Source: CAVQXR01 sp046330455 (GTDB lineage: Bacteria > Actinomycetota > Thermoleophilia > Gaiellales > Gaiellaceae). From it: 64,000 bases of DNA. Below the pieces are notes generated by a model that ran no database searches, was not told the DNA's origin, and saw nothing but the letters and a program-made list of their open reading frames with translations. Positions 22,925 to 30,709 of this stretch are shown here, in pieces. How positions within the stretch are numbered: position 1 is the stretch's first letter; every line of letters starts with the position of its first letter. The stretch spans positions 124,001 to 188,000 of the forward strand of contig JAXLSU010000008.1 of the NCBI GenBank assembly GCA_046330455.1. Reading direction: 5' to 3'. A program made the translations under genes and the position numbers.

Positions 22925-24781
22925 ATGCGGCGTCTCCTTGCGGCAGGGGCAGTGCTCGCGACCCTCTCGCTCACGCTCGCGGCGGCGCCCGCGCCGGCGG
23001 CGACGGTCGGAATCTGGCTCACGCCTGGCGAGATCGCGGCACTGCCCATGAGCGGGCCGGCCTGGGATCGCGTCAAGGCGACAGCAGACGGGAACCTCGG
23101 CCTGCCCGACCTCGGCGACTACAACTCCGACCACGACGTGCGGACGCTCGCCGTCGCGCTCGTCTACGTGCGGACGGGCGAAGCGCTCTACCGCCTGAAG
23201 GCGGCAGACGCGATCATGGGCGCGATCGGGACGGAAGACGGGGGCCAGGCGGTCACCCTCGGGCGCAACCTCGACTCGTACGTGTTCGCTGCTGACCTGA
23301 TCGACCTCGCGAGCTTCGACGCGGCGAGAGACGCCCAGTTTCGGACGTGGCTCGCCGGCGTGCGTCACGAGGTCTTCTCCGACGGGTCGCTGATCTCGAA
23401 CGACGAGAACCGGGCGAACAACCACGGCCGTGTGGCGGGAGGAAGCCGCGTCGCGGTCGCTGCGTACCTCGGTGACGCCGTCGATCTCGCCCGGGCAGCG
23501 CAGGTCTTCAAGGGCTGGCTCGGCGACCGCTCCTCGTATGCCTCGTTCAAGTACGGCGACCTCTCGTGGCAGGCCGATCCTGCTCTGCCGGTCGGGATCA
23601 ACCCGCCGGGAGCGGTGAAGGACGGGCACGCGATCGGCGGCGCCATGCCCGAGGAGATGCGTCGCGGGTGCTCGTTCCGCTGGCCACCCTGCCCGACCGG
23701 CTATCCGTGGGGAGGACTTCAGGGCGCTCTCATCGAGGCCGAGGTCCTGTTCCGGAGCGGGTACGACGCCTTCGCCTGGGAGAGCCAGGCGCTGAGACGG
23801 GCTGCGCAGTTCATTCTCGACCTCGATCAGGCGCTTGGCGGCTGGTGGGCGACGGGCGATGACACCTGGCAGCCCTGGTTCGTCAACTTCGCGTACGGAA
23901 CGGCCTTCCCGACTCGGGATGCGGCCATCGGCAAGACCATGGGCTGGACCGACTGGACGCACGCGAGGGTACGAGGAGGCGGCGGGAACACGCCGCCGAG
24001 CTGTTCGGACGTGTCGTTGACGGTTGCCGAGGGGACGGCGGGGGAGGTGGCGCCGGCGTGTGTCGACCTGGATCTCGATCCGCTTGGCTTCGGGATCGTG
24101 GGGCAGGGGTCGAAGGGTGTTGCGTCGGTCGTCGCGGGTCAGCTGCGTTACGAGCCGGCTGCGGGCGAGACGGGCGCCGACAGCTTCAGCTACCGGGCGA
24201 ACGACGGGTCGGCCGATGGCAACGTGGCCATCGTGTCGGTCACGATCACGCCCGCCGGCGGCGGAGGCCCGGTCACGCTGCTCCCGAACGGGGACGGCAC
24301 GCGGAGCGCGGTGATCCGGGACAAGAACGGTGGGACGACGAGCCTGTTCAGCTCGATCGACGACACGATCGCGACCCCCGACAACGGGACGACCTACGTC
24401 CGGAACAACAACAGGGCGAGCGGGAGCTACTTCGCCCGGCTGACCGATGTGCCGGCAGGCTTCGCGGGCATGGCCGCCCTGACGGTCGACGTCCGGGCCC
24501 GGACGACCGGGCGGGTCGACGACCTGACGACGCTGTACGCGCAGGTGTTCGCGGCCGACGAGGCGACGCCGCTGACAGCCGAGGTGGCCGTCATCACCAA
24601 TCCGGGAACGTCGGGATTCGTCACCGTGTCCGGCGTCGTTCTCACGGGCGTCGTCGCGGGCTCCGAGGCCGACTGGGACGGTGCGACGCTTCGGCTGCGC
24701 TGGCAGCACGCCGCGGTCGGGTCGGCCGACACGACGCAGTTGCGCCTGACCGCCGTCGAGCTCCACGGCATGTCCTTCTGA
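22925..24781 (+). CDS. Exported alginate-lyase-like protein with Ig-like domain
   Basis: This 618-residue secreted protein has a signal peptide (MRRLLAAGAVLATLSLTL, cleavage near APAPAAT). The first ~360 residues resemble the alpha-helical alginate lyase family (PF05426 type), with the NDENRANNHG segment that carries the active-site Asn-His pair, and WGGLQGALIEAEVLF. A Ser/Gly-rich linker leads to an Ig-like domain (about 361-455, SLTVAEGTAGEVAP and DSFSYRANDGSADGN, a Big_9-like repeat). The last ~160 residues form a beta-rich module I do not recognise, possibly for carbohydrate binding. The ATG at 22925 is chosen as the start of the signal peptide. The substrate is probably a uronic-acid polymer; this is inferred from the fold. 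Confidence 0.8.
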   Translation: MRRLLAAGAVLATLSLTLAAAPAPAATVGIWLTPGEIAALPMSGPAWDRVKATADGNLGLPDLGDYNSDHDVRTLAVALVYVRTGEALYRLKAADAIMGAIGTEDGGQAVTLGRNLDSYVFAADLIDLASFDAARDAQFRTWLAGVRHEVFSDGSLISNDENRANNHGRVAGGSRVAVAAYLGDAVDLARAAQVFKGWLGDRSSYASFKYGDLSWQADPALPVGINPPGAVKDGHAIGGAMPEEMRRGCSFRWPPCPTGYPWGGLQGALIEAEVLFRSGYDAFAWESQALRRAAQFILDLDQALGGWWATGDDTWQPWFVNFAYGTAFPTRDAAIGKTMGWTDWTHARVRGGGGNTPPSCSDVSLTVAEGTAGEVAPACVDLDLDPLGFGIVGQGSKGVASVVAGQLRYEPAAGETGADSFSYRANDGSADGNVAIVSVTITPAGGGGPVTLLPNGDGTRSAVIRDKNGGTTSLFSSIDDTIATPDNGTTYVRNNNRASGSYFARLTDVPAGFAGMAALTVDVRARTTGRVDDLTTLYAQVFAADEATPLTAEVAVITNPGTSGFVTVSGVVLTGVVAGSEADWDGATLRLRWQHAAVGSADTTQLRLTAVELHGMSF

Positions 24782-24832
24782 GCACGGCGGGAAGCGACGC
24801 CGAGGAGGCGCCCGCTGCCCGACCCGCCCGCC

Positions 24833-24838
24833 TAGGAT
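24833..24838 (+). promoter_or_regulatory. -10 box TAGGAT for a leaderless reductase mRNA
   Basis: TAGGAT ends eight bases before the ATG at 24847. No ribosome-binding site is present between them. Confidence 0.42.
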
Positions 24839-24846
24839 CCCGGTGT

Positions 24847-25821
24847 ATGCGATTCGCTGTCCTCGGAGCCGGGGCGATCGGAGCCTATGCCGGCGCGGCG
24901 CTCGCACGCGGCGGGTCCGAGGTCGTCCTGATCGCCCGCGGCGCACACCTCGACGCGATGCGCAAGGACGGCGTTCGGGTGCTCTCGAGCCGCGGCGACT
25001 TCGCCGCCCGGCCCGAGGCGACGGACGACCTCGCGGCCGTCTCCGGCGCCGACTGCGTGCTCGTCGGGCTCAAGGCCTACTCGCTTCCCGGCATCCTGCC
25101 GCAGGTCGCGCCGCTCCTCTCGCCCGGTACCGTGCTCCTGCCGGCCCAGAACGGGGTCCCGTGGTGGTTCTTCCAGCGGTTCGACGGTCCGCTCGCCGGC
25201 TCGGTCGTCGAGGCGGTCGATCCCGGGGGCGTGATCTCCGCCGCGATCGCGCCGGAGCGGATCGTTGGCTGTGTCAGCTATCCCGCCGCCGAGATCGTCG
25301 CGCCCGGCGTGATCCGTCACTTCGAGGGCACCCGGTTTGCGATCGGCGAGCTCGACGGCGACGTCACGGAGCGCATCGGTGCGATCTCGGAGGCGTTTCA
25401 AGCGGGCGGGCTCAAGGCGCCGGTCGAGAGCAGGATCCGCGGTCAGCTCTGGCTGAAGCTGGTCGGCAACGTGGCGTTCAACCCGGTGACGGCGCTGACC
25501 GGAGCGACGCTCGGCGAGGTCGGCGAGCTTCCCGAGATGGTGGCCATCGTACGAACGGTCATGGAGGAGGTGGCGGCCGTCGGCGCGGCGCTCGGGATCG
25601 AGCTTCCCGTGTCGATCGAGCGCCGGCTCGAGGCCGGGTTCGCGGTCGGCGACCACCGGACGTCCATGCTCCAGGACTTCGATGCGGGCAAACCGCTCGA
25701 GCTCGACTGCATGACCGGCGCGGTGCTCGAGATCGCCGCGAAGCTCGGTGTCGCGGTCCCGCACACGGAGACCGTGCACGCCGCCACGAAGCTGCGCGAG
25801 CGCCTACGCCGGACCGGCTGA
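24847..25821 (+). CDS. Ketopantoate reductase-like (ApbA/PanE family) oxidoreductase
   Basis: This 324-residue NADPH-dependent enzyme belongs to the 2-dehydropantoate 2-reductase family. The Rossmann motif AVLGAGAIGAYAGAALARGG is at residues 4-23. The catalytic Lys lies in LWLKLVGNVAFNPVTALTG (near residue 200), and the C-terminal helical domain has SMLQDFDAGKPLELDCMTG, the usual substrate-binding Asp-Gly-Lys stretch. True PanE reduces ketopantoate for pantothenate and CoA synthesis; paralogues act on other 2-oxo acids, and no other pantothenate gene is nearby. Its 3' end overlaps the convergent cofC gene by 18 bp. Confidence 0.88.
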   Translation: MRFAVLGAGAIGAYAGAALARGGSEVVLIARGAHLDAMRKDGVRVLSSRGDFAARPEATDDLAAVSGADCVLVGLKAYSLPGILPQVAPLLSPGTVLLPAQNGVPWWFFQRFDGPLAGSVVEAVDPGGVISAAIAPERIVGCVSYPAAEIVAPGVIRHFEGTRFAIGELDGDVTERIGAISEAFQAGGLKAPVESRIRGQLWLKLVGNVAFNPVTALTGATLGEVGELPEMVAIVRTVMEEVAAVGAALGIELPVSIERRLEAGFAVGDHRTSMLQDFDAGKPLELDCMTGAVLEIAAKLGVAVPHTETVHAATKLRERLRRTG

Positions 25822-26421
25822 GCCGTTGAGCACGCCCTCGAGGAACACGCGTGTTCGCGTTCCCGCGCCGGCCTCGAGCACATGGTCGAGATCCTCGGGC
25901 GTGTCGATGTCGTGCGCGAGGCCGGGGTCGTCGATGACGGCCGGCTCGATTCCCGCCGCGCGGCAGCGTTCGATCACGACCCTCGCCCCGTCGACCACCC
26001 CGAAGGCCGGGACGATCGCGTCTGCGGGGCGCAGCGCGAGCCCGTTCGTCCCGCCATCGCTCGCGGGGGCGAGGGCAACCGGCCGGGCGGCCGCTGCGAG
26101 CCGGTCGAGAGCCTCCGGCCGGACGAGCGGGCAGTCGGCCATCACGACGACGGCGCCGTCCTCGCCGGCCTTCGCGAGCGCGAGCTGGATCGCGGTCGCA
26201 TGGCCGCGACCGGGGTCGCGGAGCACGGCTGCGTCGGGAGGCGCGGCAGCCGGGTCGGGTGTCACGACGAGGACGCCGTCGACGGCGCTCGTGCGCCGGC
26301 ATGCCTCGAGCACGTCCTCGAGCATGACGAGCACGAGCGTCGAGCGCTGCTCCGCGGAGAGGACGGGCGCAAGGCGCCGCTTCGCGTCGGCAGGCGTGTT
26401 GACGGGCACGATCGCGAGCAC
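25804..26421 (-). CDS. cofC: F420 precursor guanylyltransferase CofC/FbiD
   Basis: CofC/FbiD (205 residues) activates 2-phospholactate or, in mycobacteria, phosphoenolpyruvate with GTP to form the nucleotide intermediate of F420 synthesis. The nucleotidyltransferase fold is shown by VLAIVPVNTPADAKRRLAPV at the start, RDPGRGHATAIQLALA, VVMADCPLV (metal Asp) and SDGGTNGLALRP. The GTG at 26421 is preferred because homology begins there, with 16 bp to the divergent cofD start. The 3' end overlaps panE-like by 18 bp. Its orientation is opposite to the rest of the F420 cluster, so the two halves may share a very compact promoter. Confidence 0.9.
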   Translation of the reverse strand: MLAIVPVNTPADAKRRLAPVLSAEQRSTLVLVMLEDVLEACRRTSAVDGVLVVTPDPAAAPPDAAVLRDPGRGHATAIQLALAKAGEDGAVVVMADCPLVRPEALDRLAAAARPVALAPASDGGTNGLALRPADAIVPAFGVVDGARVVIERCRAAGIEPAVIDDPGLAHDIDTPEDLDHVLEAGAGTRTRVFLEGVLNGSAGPA

Positions 26422-26437
26422 GGAAACGGGATCGTAG

Positions 26438-27373
26438 TTGTCTCCGCAGGTCGCGGTGCTGTGCGGCGGGCTCGGCGGTTCCCGGATGGCGCATGCGCTC
26501 GCCCTCGCGCTCGGCCCGGGTCGGGTCACTGCGATCGGGAACGTCGGGGATGACCTCGAGTTCCTCGGGCTCCGTGTCTCGCCCGATCTCGACACGATCC
26601 TCTACACGCTCGGCGGGCTGCTCGACGAGGAGCGCGGCTGGGGCGTGCGCGACGAGACCTACTCGGCGCTCGCCCAGGCCGAGCGCCTGGGTGAGGAGAC
26701 CTGGTTCACGCTCGGCGACCGCGACCTCGGCCTTCACCTGGCCCGGACGCGGAGGCTCGCGGCAGGAGAGTCGCTCTCGGCGGTCACGGACGGCCTCTGC
26801 CGTGCGCTCGGCATCCCCGCATCGATCCTCCCCGTCACGGACGATCGGCTCCGGACGATCGTGCTCACCGACGAGGGCGAGCTCGACTTCCAGACCTGGT
26901 TCGTCCGCCGGCGTCACGCGGATCCCGTCCGTGCCGTCCGCTACGAGGGAGCCGACGATGCGGCACCAGCTCCGGGTGTGCTCGAGGCGCTTCTGGAAGC
27001 GGAGCTCGTCGTGGTCGCCCCGTCGAATCCCTACGTCTCGATCGGCCCGATCCTCGCCGTGCCGGGCGTGATGGAGACCCTGCGAGAGCGGCGGGAAACG
27101 GTCGTCGCCGTCTCTCCGATCGTGGGCGGCAAGGCGCTCCGTGGGCCGCTCGTCGGCATGCTCGAGACGCTCGGGAGCGAGCCGTCCGCTGCGGGCGTGG
27201 CGGCGCTCTACGAGTACGTGGCCGGGGTGTTCGTGGTCGACCGCGTCGATGCGGGCCTCGCTCCCCGGGTTGCGGAGAGGGGCCTGCGCCCGGTCGTGTG
27301 CGACACCGTTATGCTCGATCCTGCCGGGCGTGCCGACGTCGGGCGGCAGCTTCTGGAGGAGGTAGGTCGTTGA
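26438..27373 (+). CDS. cofD: 2-phospho-L-lactate transferase CofD/FbiA
   Basis: CofD (311 residues) joins the activated phospholactate (or phosphoenolpyruvate) unit to FO, giving F420-0 or its dehydro form. The family signature VAVLCGGLGGSRMAHAL opens the protein; GNVGDDLEFLGLRVSPDLDT and SNPYVSIGPILAVPG follow, and SPIVGGKALRGP lies in the substrate-binding region. The length is normal. The start appears to be TTG at 26438. The stop overlaps the start of the next gene (TTGA), so cofD, npdG and cofE are translationally coupled. Confidence 0.95.
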   Translation: MSPQVAVLCGGLGGSRMAHALALALGPGRVTAIGNVGDDLEFLGLRVSPDLDTILYTLGGLLDEERGWGVRDETYSALAQAERLGEETWFTLGDRDLGLHLARTRRLAAGESLSAVTDGLCRALGIPASILPVTDDRLRTIVLTDEGELDFQTWFVRRRHADPVRAVRYEGADDAAPAPGVLEALLEAELVVVAPSNPYVSIGPILAVPGVMETLRERRETVVAVSPIVGGKALRGPLVGMLETLGSEPSAAGVAALYEYVAGVFVVDRVDAGLAPRVAERGLRPVVCDTVMLDPAGRADVGRQLLEEVGR

Positions 27374-27966
27374 TCGGGATCGTCGGAGGGAGCGGGGACT
27401 TCGGGCAGGGTGTCGCCGGTCGCCTCCGTCGTGCCGGCTACGAGGTGCTGATCGGATCGCGCACGCCGCGGGACGAGTTCGTCTCGAACGCCGAGTGCTG
27501 CGAGCGGTGCGACATCGTCTTCCTCTCCATCCCCGGGCGTGGCGTCGAGACGATGGTCGCCGAGCTCGCGTCGTCGCTCGAGGGGAAGATCGCCGTCTCC
27601 GTCGCGACCGCGGTCGTGTTTCGTGACGGGCGCCCCTCCGCAGAGACCGGCCCGGTCTCGCTCGCCGAGCTCACCGCCCGGGAGGCCCCCGGCGCCCGGG
27701 TGGTCGCGGCACTGCACACGGTGAGCGCGCGAGGGCTGGCCGATCTCGAGCACGAGCTCGACGAGGACACGCTCCTCTGCGGTGACGATCCGGATGCGAA
27801 GGCGCGCGTCGCCGAGCTGTGCTCGAAGCTCGTCGCCGGTCGCGTCGTCGACTGCGGGCCGCTCGAGACATCGCGCTGGCTCGAGCCGCTGACGGCGGTC
27901 CTGATCCACATCAACCGGCGCTACCGCGCGAACTCCGGGCTCCGGGTCACCGGCCTGCCTGAATGA
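27370..27966 (+). CDS. npdG: F420-dependent NADP reductase-like protein (NpdG family)
   Basis: This 198-residue Rossmann protein resembles the short F420-dependent NADP oxidoreductases that pass hydride between F420 and NADP. The N-terminal dinucleotide motif GIVGGSGDFGQGVAGRLRRAG and the IGSRTPRDEF loop (NADP phosphate binding) are clear; HTVSARGLADLEHELDED and TSRWLEPLTAVLIHIN match the family's C-terminal part. It sits between cofD and cofE with overlapping start and stop codons on both sides, so a link to F420 is strong. It could alternatively reduce the dehydro-F420 intermediate; this cannot be decided here. The start is TTG at 27370. Confidence 0.85.
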   Translation: MIGIVGGSGDFGQGVAGRLRRAGYEVLIGSRTPRDEFVSNAECCERCDIVFLSIPGRGVETMVAELASSLEGKIAVSVATAVVFRDGRPSAETGPVSLAELTAREAPGARVVAALHTVSARGLADLEHELDEDTLLCGDDPDAKARVAELCSKLVAGRVVDCGPLETSRWLEPLTAVLIHINRRYRANSGLRVTGLPE

Positions 27967-28706
27967 CCCCGCATCCGGATCCCCGCGGTCAGGGCGAGCG
28001 CCCGGCCGGCGAGATCCGCATCATCCCGCTCACCGGCCTGCCCGAGCTCCGGCAGGGCGACGATCTCGCCGCGCTGCTCGGCGATGCGATCGAGCGGGTC
28101 GCGGGGGGGCTCGAGCCCGGCGACGTGCTCGTCGTCGCCCAGAAGGCCGTCTCCAAGATCGAGGGCCGCGTTGCCCGGGTGCCCGTCGGCGACCACGTGG
28201 GCGCGGTGCTCGCCGAGGCAAGAGCGGTCAGACGCCGTCGCGACGACTTCCTGATCGTCGAGACCTCGCACGGGTTCGTGTGTGCCTCGGCGGGAATCGA
28301 CCGGTCGAACGCACCGGGAGACGACTGGGTCGTGCTGCTCCCGGAGGATCCGGACGCCTCCGCACGGCGCCTGCGCGAGGGGCTTCTCGCCCGCTTCGGT
28401 TGTGCGCCGGGGGTGATCGTCTCCGACTCGTTCGGCCGGGCCTGGCGGCAGGGAACGACCGATGTGGCGATCGGGGTCGCGGGCATCGTGCCGCTGCTCG
28501 ACCTGCGCGGCCAGAGGGACGCCCGCGGGCGCGAGCTGCAGGGAACGGTGATCTGCATCGCGGACGAGCTGGCCGGGGCGGCCGAGCTCGCGACGGGCAA
28601 GGCTCGCCGCGTGCCGGCCGCGCTCGTCCGTGGCTACGAGGCTCCGGCCGGTGAGGGGCTCGCTACCGACGTGATCATGCCCCGGGAGCGTGACCTCTTT
28701 CCCTGA
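27963..28706 (+). CDS. cofE: F420 gamma-glutamyl ligase CofE (single domain)
   Basis: CofE (247 residues) adds glutamate residues to F420-0 using GTP. The family is recognised from QKAVSKIEGRVARV, RDDFLIVETSHGFVCASAGID and SDSFGRAWRQGTTDVAIGVAG. The mycobacterial counterpart FbiB carries an extra C-terminal nitroreductase-like domain that reduces dehydro-F420-0; this protein ends after the ligase domain, so that reductase must be elsewhere or unnecessary. The ATG at 27963 overlaps the upstream stop (ATGA). It is the last F420 gene of the operon. Confidence 0.94.
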   Translation: MTPHPDPRGQGERPAGEIRIIPLTGLPELRQGDDLAALLGDAIERVAGGLEPGDVLVVAQKAVSKIEGRVARVPVGDHVGAVLAEARAVRRRRDDFLIVETSHGFVCASAGIDRSNAPGDDWVVLLPEDPDASARRLREGLLARFGCAPGVIVSDSFGRAWRQGTTDVAIGVAGIVPLLDLRGQRDARGRELQGTVICIADELAGAAELATGKARRVPAALVRGYEAPAGEGLATDVIMPRERDLFP

Positions 28707-28740
28707 GCGAGACGCGACGAGCTTCGTGACGAAGCGCACG

Positions 28741-28769
28741 TTGACGCGCCGTGTCCGCAGGCGTACGCT
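28741..28769 (+). promoter_or_regulatory. Promoter TTGACG-N17-TACGCT
   Basis: A housekeeping-type -35 (TTGACG, 28741-28746) and -10 (TACGCT, 28764-28769) with 17-bp spacing precede the DUF1326 gene by 26 bp. The mRNA would have a short leader containing AGGAGGAGGA. Confidence 0.65.
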
Positions 28770-28795
28770 CCCGGTATCCGAGGAGGAGGAACGCC

Positions 28796-29404
28796 ATGAG
28801 CTGGCAGCTGAAGGGTGAGTACTTCGAGAACTGCTCGTGCGACGTCCTGTGCCCGTGCATTGCCTCGGCGCTGCAGGCGCCGGCCACGCAGGACAGATGC
28901 CTGGTGCCGCTGTTCATCCACATCGAGGAAGGCAACCTCGACGAGGCGCGGCTCGACGGGCTCACGTTCGTCATGGTGCTCGACACGCCGGCCCGCATGG
29001 CCGACGGCGACTGGCGCGTGGGGCTGTACCTCGACGAGCGCGCGACCGAGGGCCAGCGCGAGGCGCTGCTCACGATCCTGTCGGGTGACCACGGCGGGAT
29101 GCCGGAGATGCTGAAGCCCTTCATCGGGGAGATGCTGGGCGTGAAGGTCGTCCCGATCCACTATTCGGGCGAGGGACAGCGCCGTCGAGCCGAGATCCCG
29201 GGGATCGCCGAGTTCGAGCTCGAGAACATCGACCTGCTCGGCAACGGCGAGCCGTTCACGATCAAGAACGTCTTCCATCCGATGGCGTCCGAGCTGCCGG
29301 TCGCAAAGGGGATCGTGGGACGCTTCGACGACCCTGACTTCTCGCTCTCGTTCGACAACGCGGGCAAGAATGGCCACATCAGCCCGTTCGTCTGGCAGGG
29401 CTGA
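28796..29404 (+). CDS. DUF1326 family protein
   Basis: This 202-residue cytoplasmic protein belongs to DUF1326, a family of unknown function. The hallmark is the N-terminal cysteine cluster in EYFENCSCDVLCPC, which could bind a metal. The ATG at 28796 has a strong AGGAGGAGGA site and a good promoter upstream, so it is probably well expressed. The 3' end overlaps the DUF2182 membrane protein gene by 35 bp. The two families are often neighbours and probably form one metal-related system. Confidence 0.9.
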   Translation: MSWQLKGEYFENCSCDVLCPCIASALQAPATQDRCLVPLFIHIEEGNLDEARLDGLTFVMVLDTPARMADGDWRVGLYLDERATEGQREALLTILSGDHGGMPEMLKPFIGEMLGVKVVPIHYSGEGQRRRAEIPGIAEFELENIDLLGNGEPFTIKNVFHPMASELPVAKGIVGRFDDPDFSLSFDNAGKNGHISPFVWQG

Positions 29405-30266
29405 GAGCCGCCGCGTCGCTGCGGCATCCCTCTGGGCAGCGCTGCTCGCCGCGGCGGCGGTCTGCTGGGCTCTGACGGTCGACACCTGGGACGAGATGGG
29501 CAACGGCCCCGGCCCGATGGGTCGCAGCCTCGGCGGGTTCCTCGGGTTCTGGATCGTGATGATGGCGGCGATGATGCTCCCGTCGGTGGCCCCGGTCGGG
29601 CAGCTGTACGCCCGGACGATCCGGGCCGGCTCGACGGGAGGTGTCCGGGCAGCCCGCACGGTGGCTCTGCTCGCCGGCTATCTCGCCGCATGGACGGCGT
29701 TCGGGGTTGTCGTATACCTGGCCCTCGTCGGCGCGCAGCGCCTGCTGGACGTCAGTCCGGGCGCCGGCCCCTGGGTCGCCGCCTGTCTGCTCGCGGTGTG
29801 CGGCGCCTACCAGCTGACTCCGCTCAAGGATCGGTGCCTCTCCCACTGCCGGTCGCCGCTCGGATTCCTCATGCACTTCGGCGGGTACCGGGGCCGCCTG
29901 CGCGACCTGCGCGTCGGCCTCTACCACGGCGCCTACTGCGTCGGGTGCTGCTGGAGCCTGATGGCCGTGTTCGTTGCTTTCGGGGTGATGAGCATCGCAT
30001 GGATGGCGGGGCTGGCCGCGCTGATCCTGCTCGAGAAGACCTGGGCGCACGGCCGCGGGCTCGGGCGGGCGTTCGGGGTCGGGCTCATCGTGCTGGCGTT
30101 CTTCGTACCCTGGAACCCGGGCCTCGTGCCCGGGCTCTCCGTCGAGGACGACACGCCGGCCATGCAGATGGACCGCAACGCGCCGTCGACAGAGGACGGC
30201 ATGGAGGGCGGTTGGGTCGAGCCCGGCATGCAGACCGTCATGAACCATGGCACGATGGCGCCGTGA
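29370..30266 (+). CDS. DUF2182 polytopic membrane protein
   Basis: This 298-residue integral membrane protein matches DUF2182 (predicted metal-binding membrane protein). About seven hydrophobic segments are visible, for example VAAASLWAALLAAAAVCWAL, FWIVMMAAMMLPSVAPV and ALLAGYLAAWTAFGVVVYLA. The conserved motifs are MMAAMMLPS, QLTPLKDRCLSHCRSP and HGAYCVGCCWSLM, whose Cys, His and Met residues suggest copper or another soft metal. The His/Met-containing C-terminal tail (MQMDRNA, MNHGTM) supports this. The start overlaps the DUF1326 gene by 35 bp, and the stop overlaps the next start (GTGA). Transport or metallation of a partner is a guess. Confidence 0.88.
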   Translation: MATSARSSGRAESRRVAAASLWAALLAAAAVCWALTVDTWDEMGNGPGPMGRSLGGFLGFWIVMMAAMMLPSVAPVGQLYARTIRAGSTGGVRAARTVALLAGYLAAWTAFGVVVYLALVGAQRLLDVSPGAGPWVAACLLAVCGAYQLTPLKDRCLSHCRSPLGFLMHFGGYRGRLRDLRVGLYHGAYCVGCCWSLMAVFVAFGVMSIAWMAGLAALILLEKTWAHGRGLGRAFGVGLIVLAFFVPWNPGLVPGLSVEDDTPAMQMDRNAPSTEDGMEGGWVEPGMQTVMNHGTMAP

Positions 30267-30661
30267 CCCCGGCGCCCGCGACCGTCCACGACCTCGTCCC
30301 GATCGCGCACGTCTCCGACGTCGAGCGGTCGACCGCCTTCTACAGGCTGCTCGGATTCGCCGTCGTGAGCTCGCGGCGGGTCGACGGAGTCCTCGACTGG
30401 GCATGGCTGAAGAGCGGCGAGGCCTCCCTGATGGTCGCGCGGGCGTCGGCTCCCATCGATCCCGAACAGCAGGCCGTCCTCCTGTACCTCTACACGGACG
30501 ACCTCGCGGCCCTGCGCGAGCGGCTCGTCGGCGCCAACCTCGCTGCGAGCGAGATCTTCCATCCCGACCACATGCCCAACGGTGAGCTGCGTGTGGACGA
30601 TCCCGACGGCTACTGCCTCCTGATCGGCCAGCTCCCGCCCTGGCGGGGTCGGCACTCCTGA
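30263..30661 (+). CDS. VOC/glyoxalase-fold protein
   Basis: This 132-residue protein has the vicinal-oxygen-chelate fold: LVPIAHVSDVERSTAFYRLLG at the start, LDWAWLKSGEASLMV in the middle and RVDDPDGYCLLIGQ at the end. Members include glyoxalase I, dioxygenases and resistance proteins; no specific substrate is evident. The GTG start at 30263 overlaps the DUF2182 stop, so the gene is in the same operon. Confidence 0.87.
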   Translation: MTPAPATVHDLVPIAHVSDVERSTAFYRLLGFAVVSSRRVDGVLDWAWLKSGEASLMVARASAPIDPEQQAVLLYLYTDDLAALRERLVGANLAASEIFHPDHMPNGELRVDDPDGYCLLIGQLPPWRGRHS

Positions 30662-30670
30662 GCCGCGCAC

Positions 30671-30709
30671 GACCCGCTCGGTAGGCTTGCGCAGATGCGC
30701 GAGCGGGTC
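30671..30709. promoter_or_regulatory. 10-bp inverted repeat bracketing the MFS -10 box and start codon
   Basis: GACCCGCTCG (30671-30680) and CGAGCGGGTC (30700-30709) are perfect inverted arms 19 bp apart. Between them lie the -10 box TAGGCT (30682-30687) and the ATG (30695); the right arm forms codons 2-6. It could be an operator that blocks initiation. If transcription starts upstream, it could be a hairpin hiding the start. Confidence 0.45.
30682..30687 (+). promoter_or_regulatory. -10 box TAGGCT for a leaderless MFS mRNA
   Basis: TAGGCT ends seven bases before the ATG at 30695, the spacing expected for a leaderless transcript. Confidence 0.45.
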
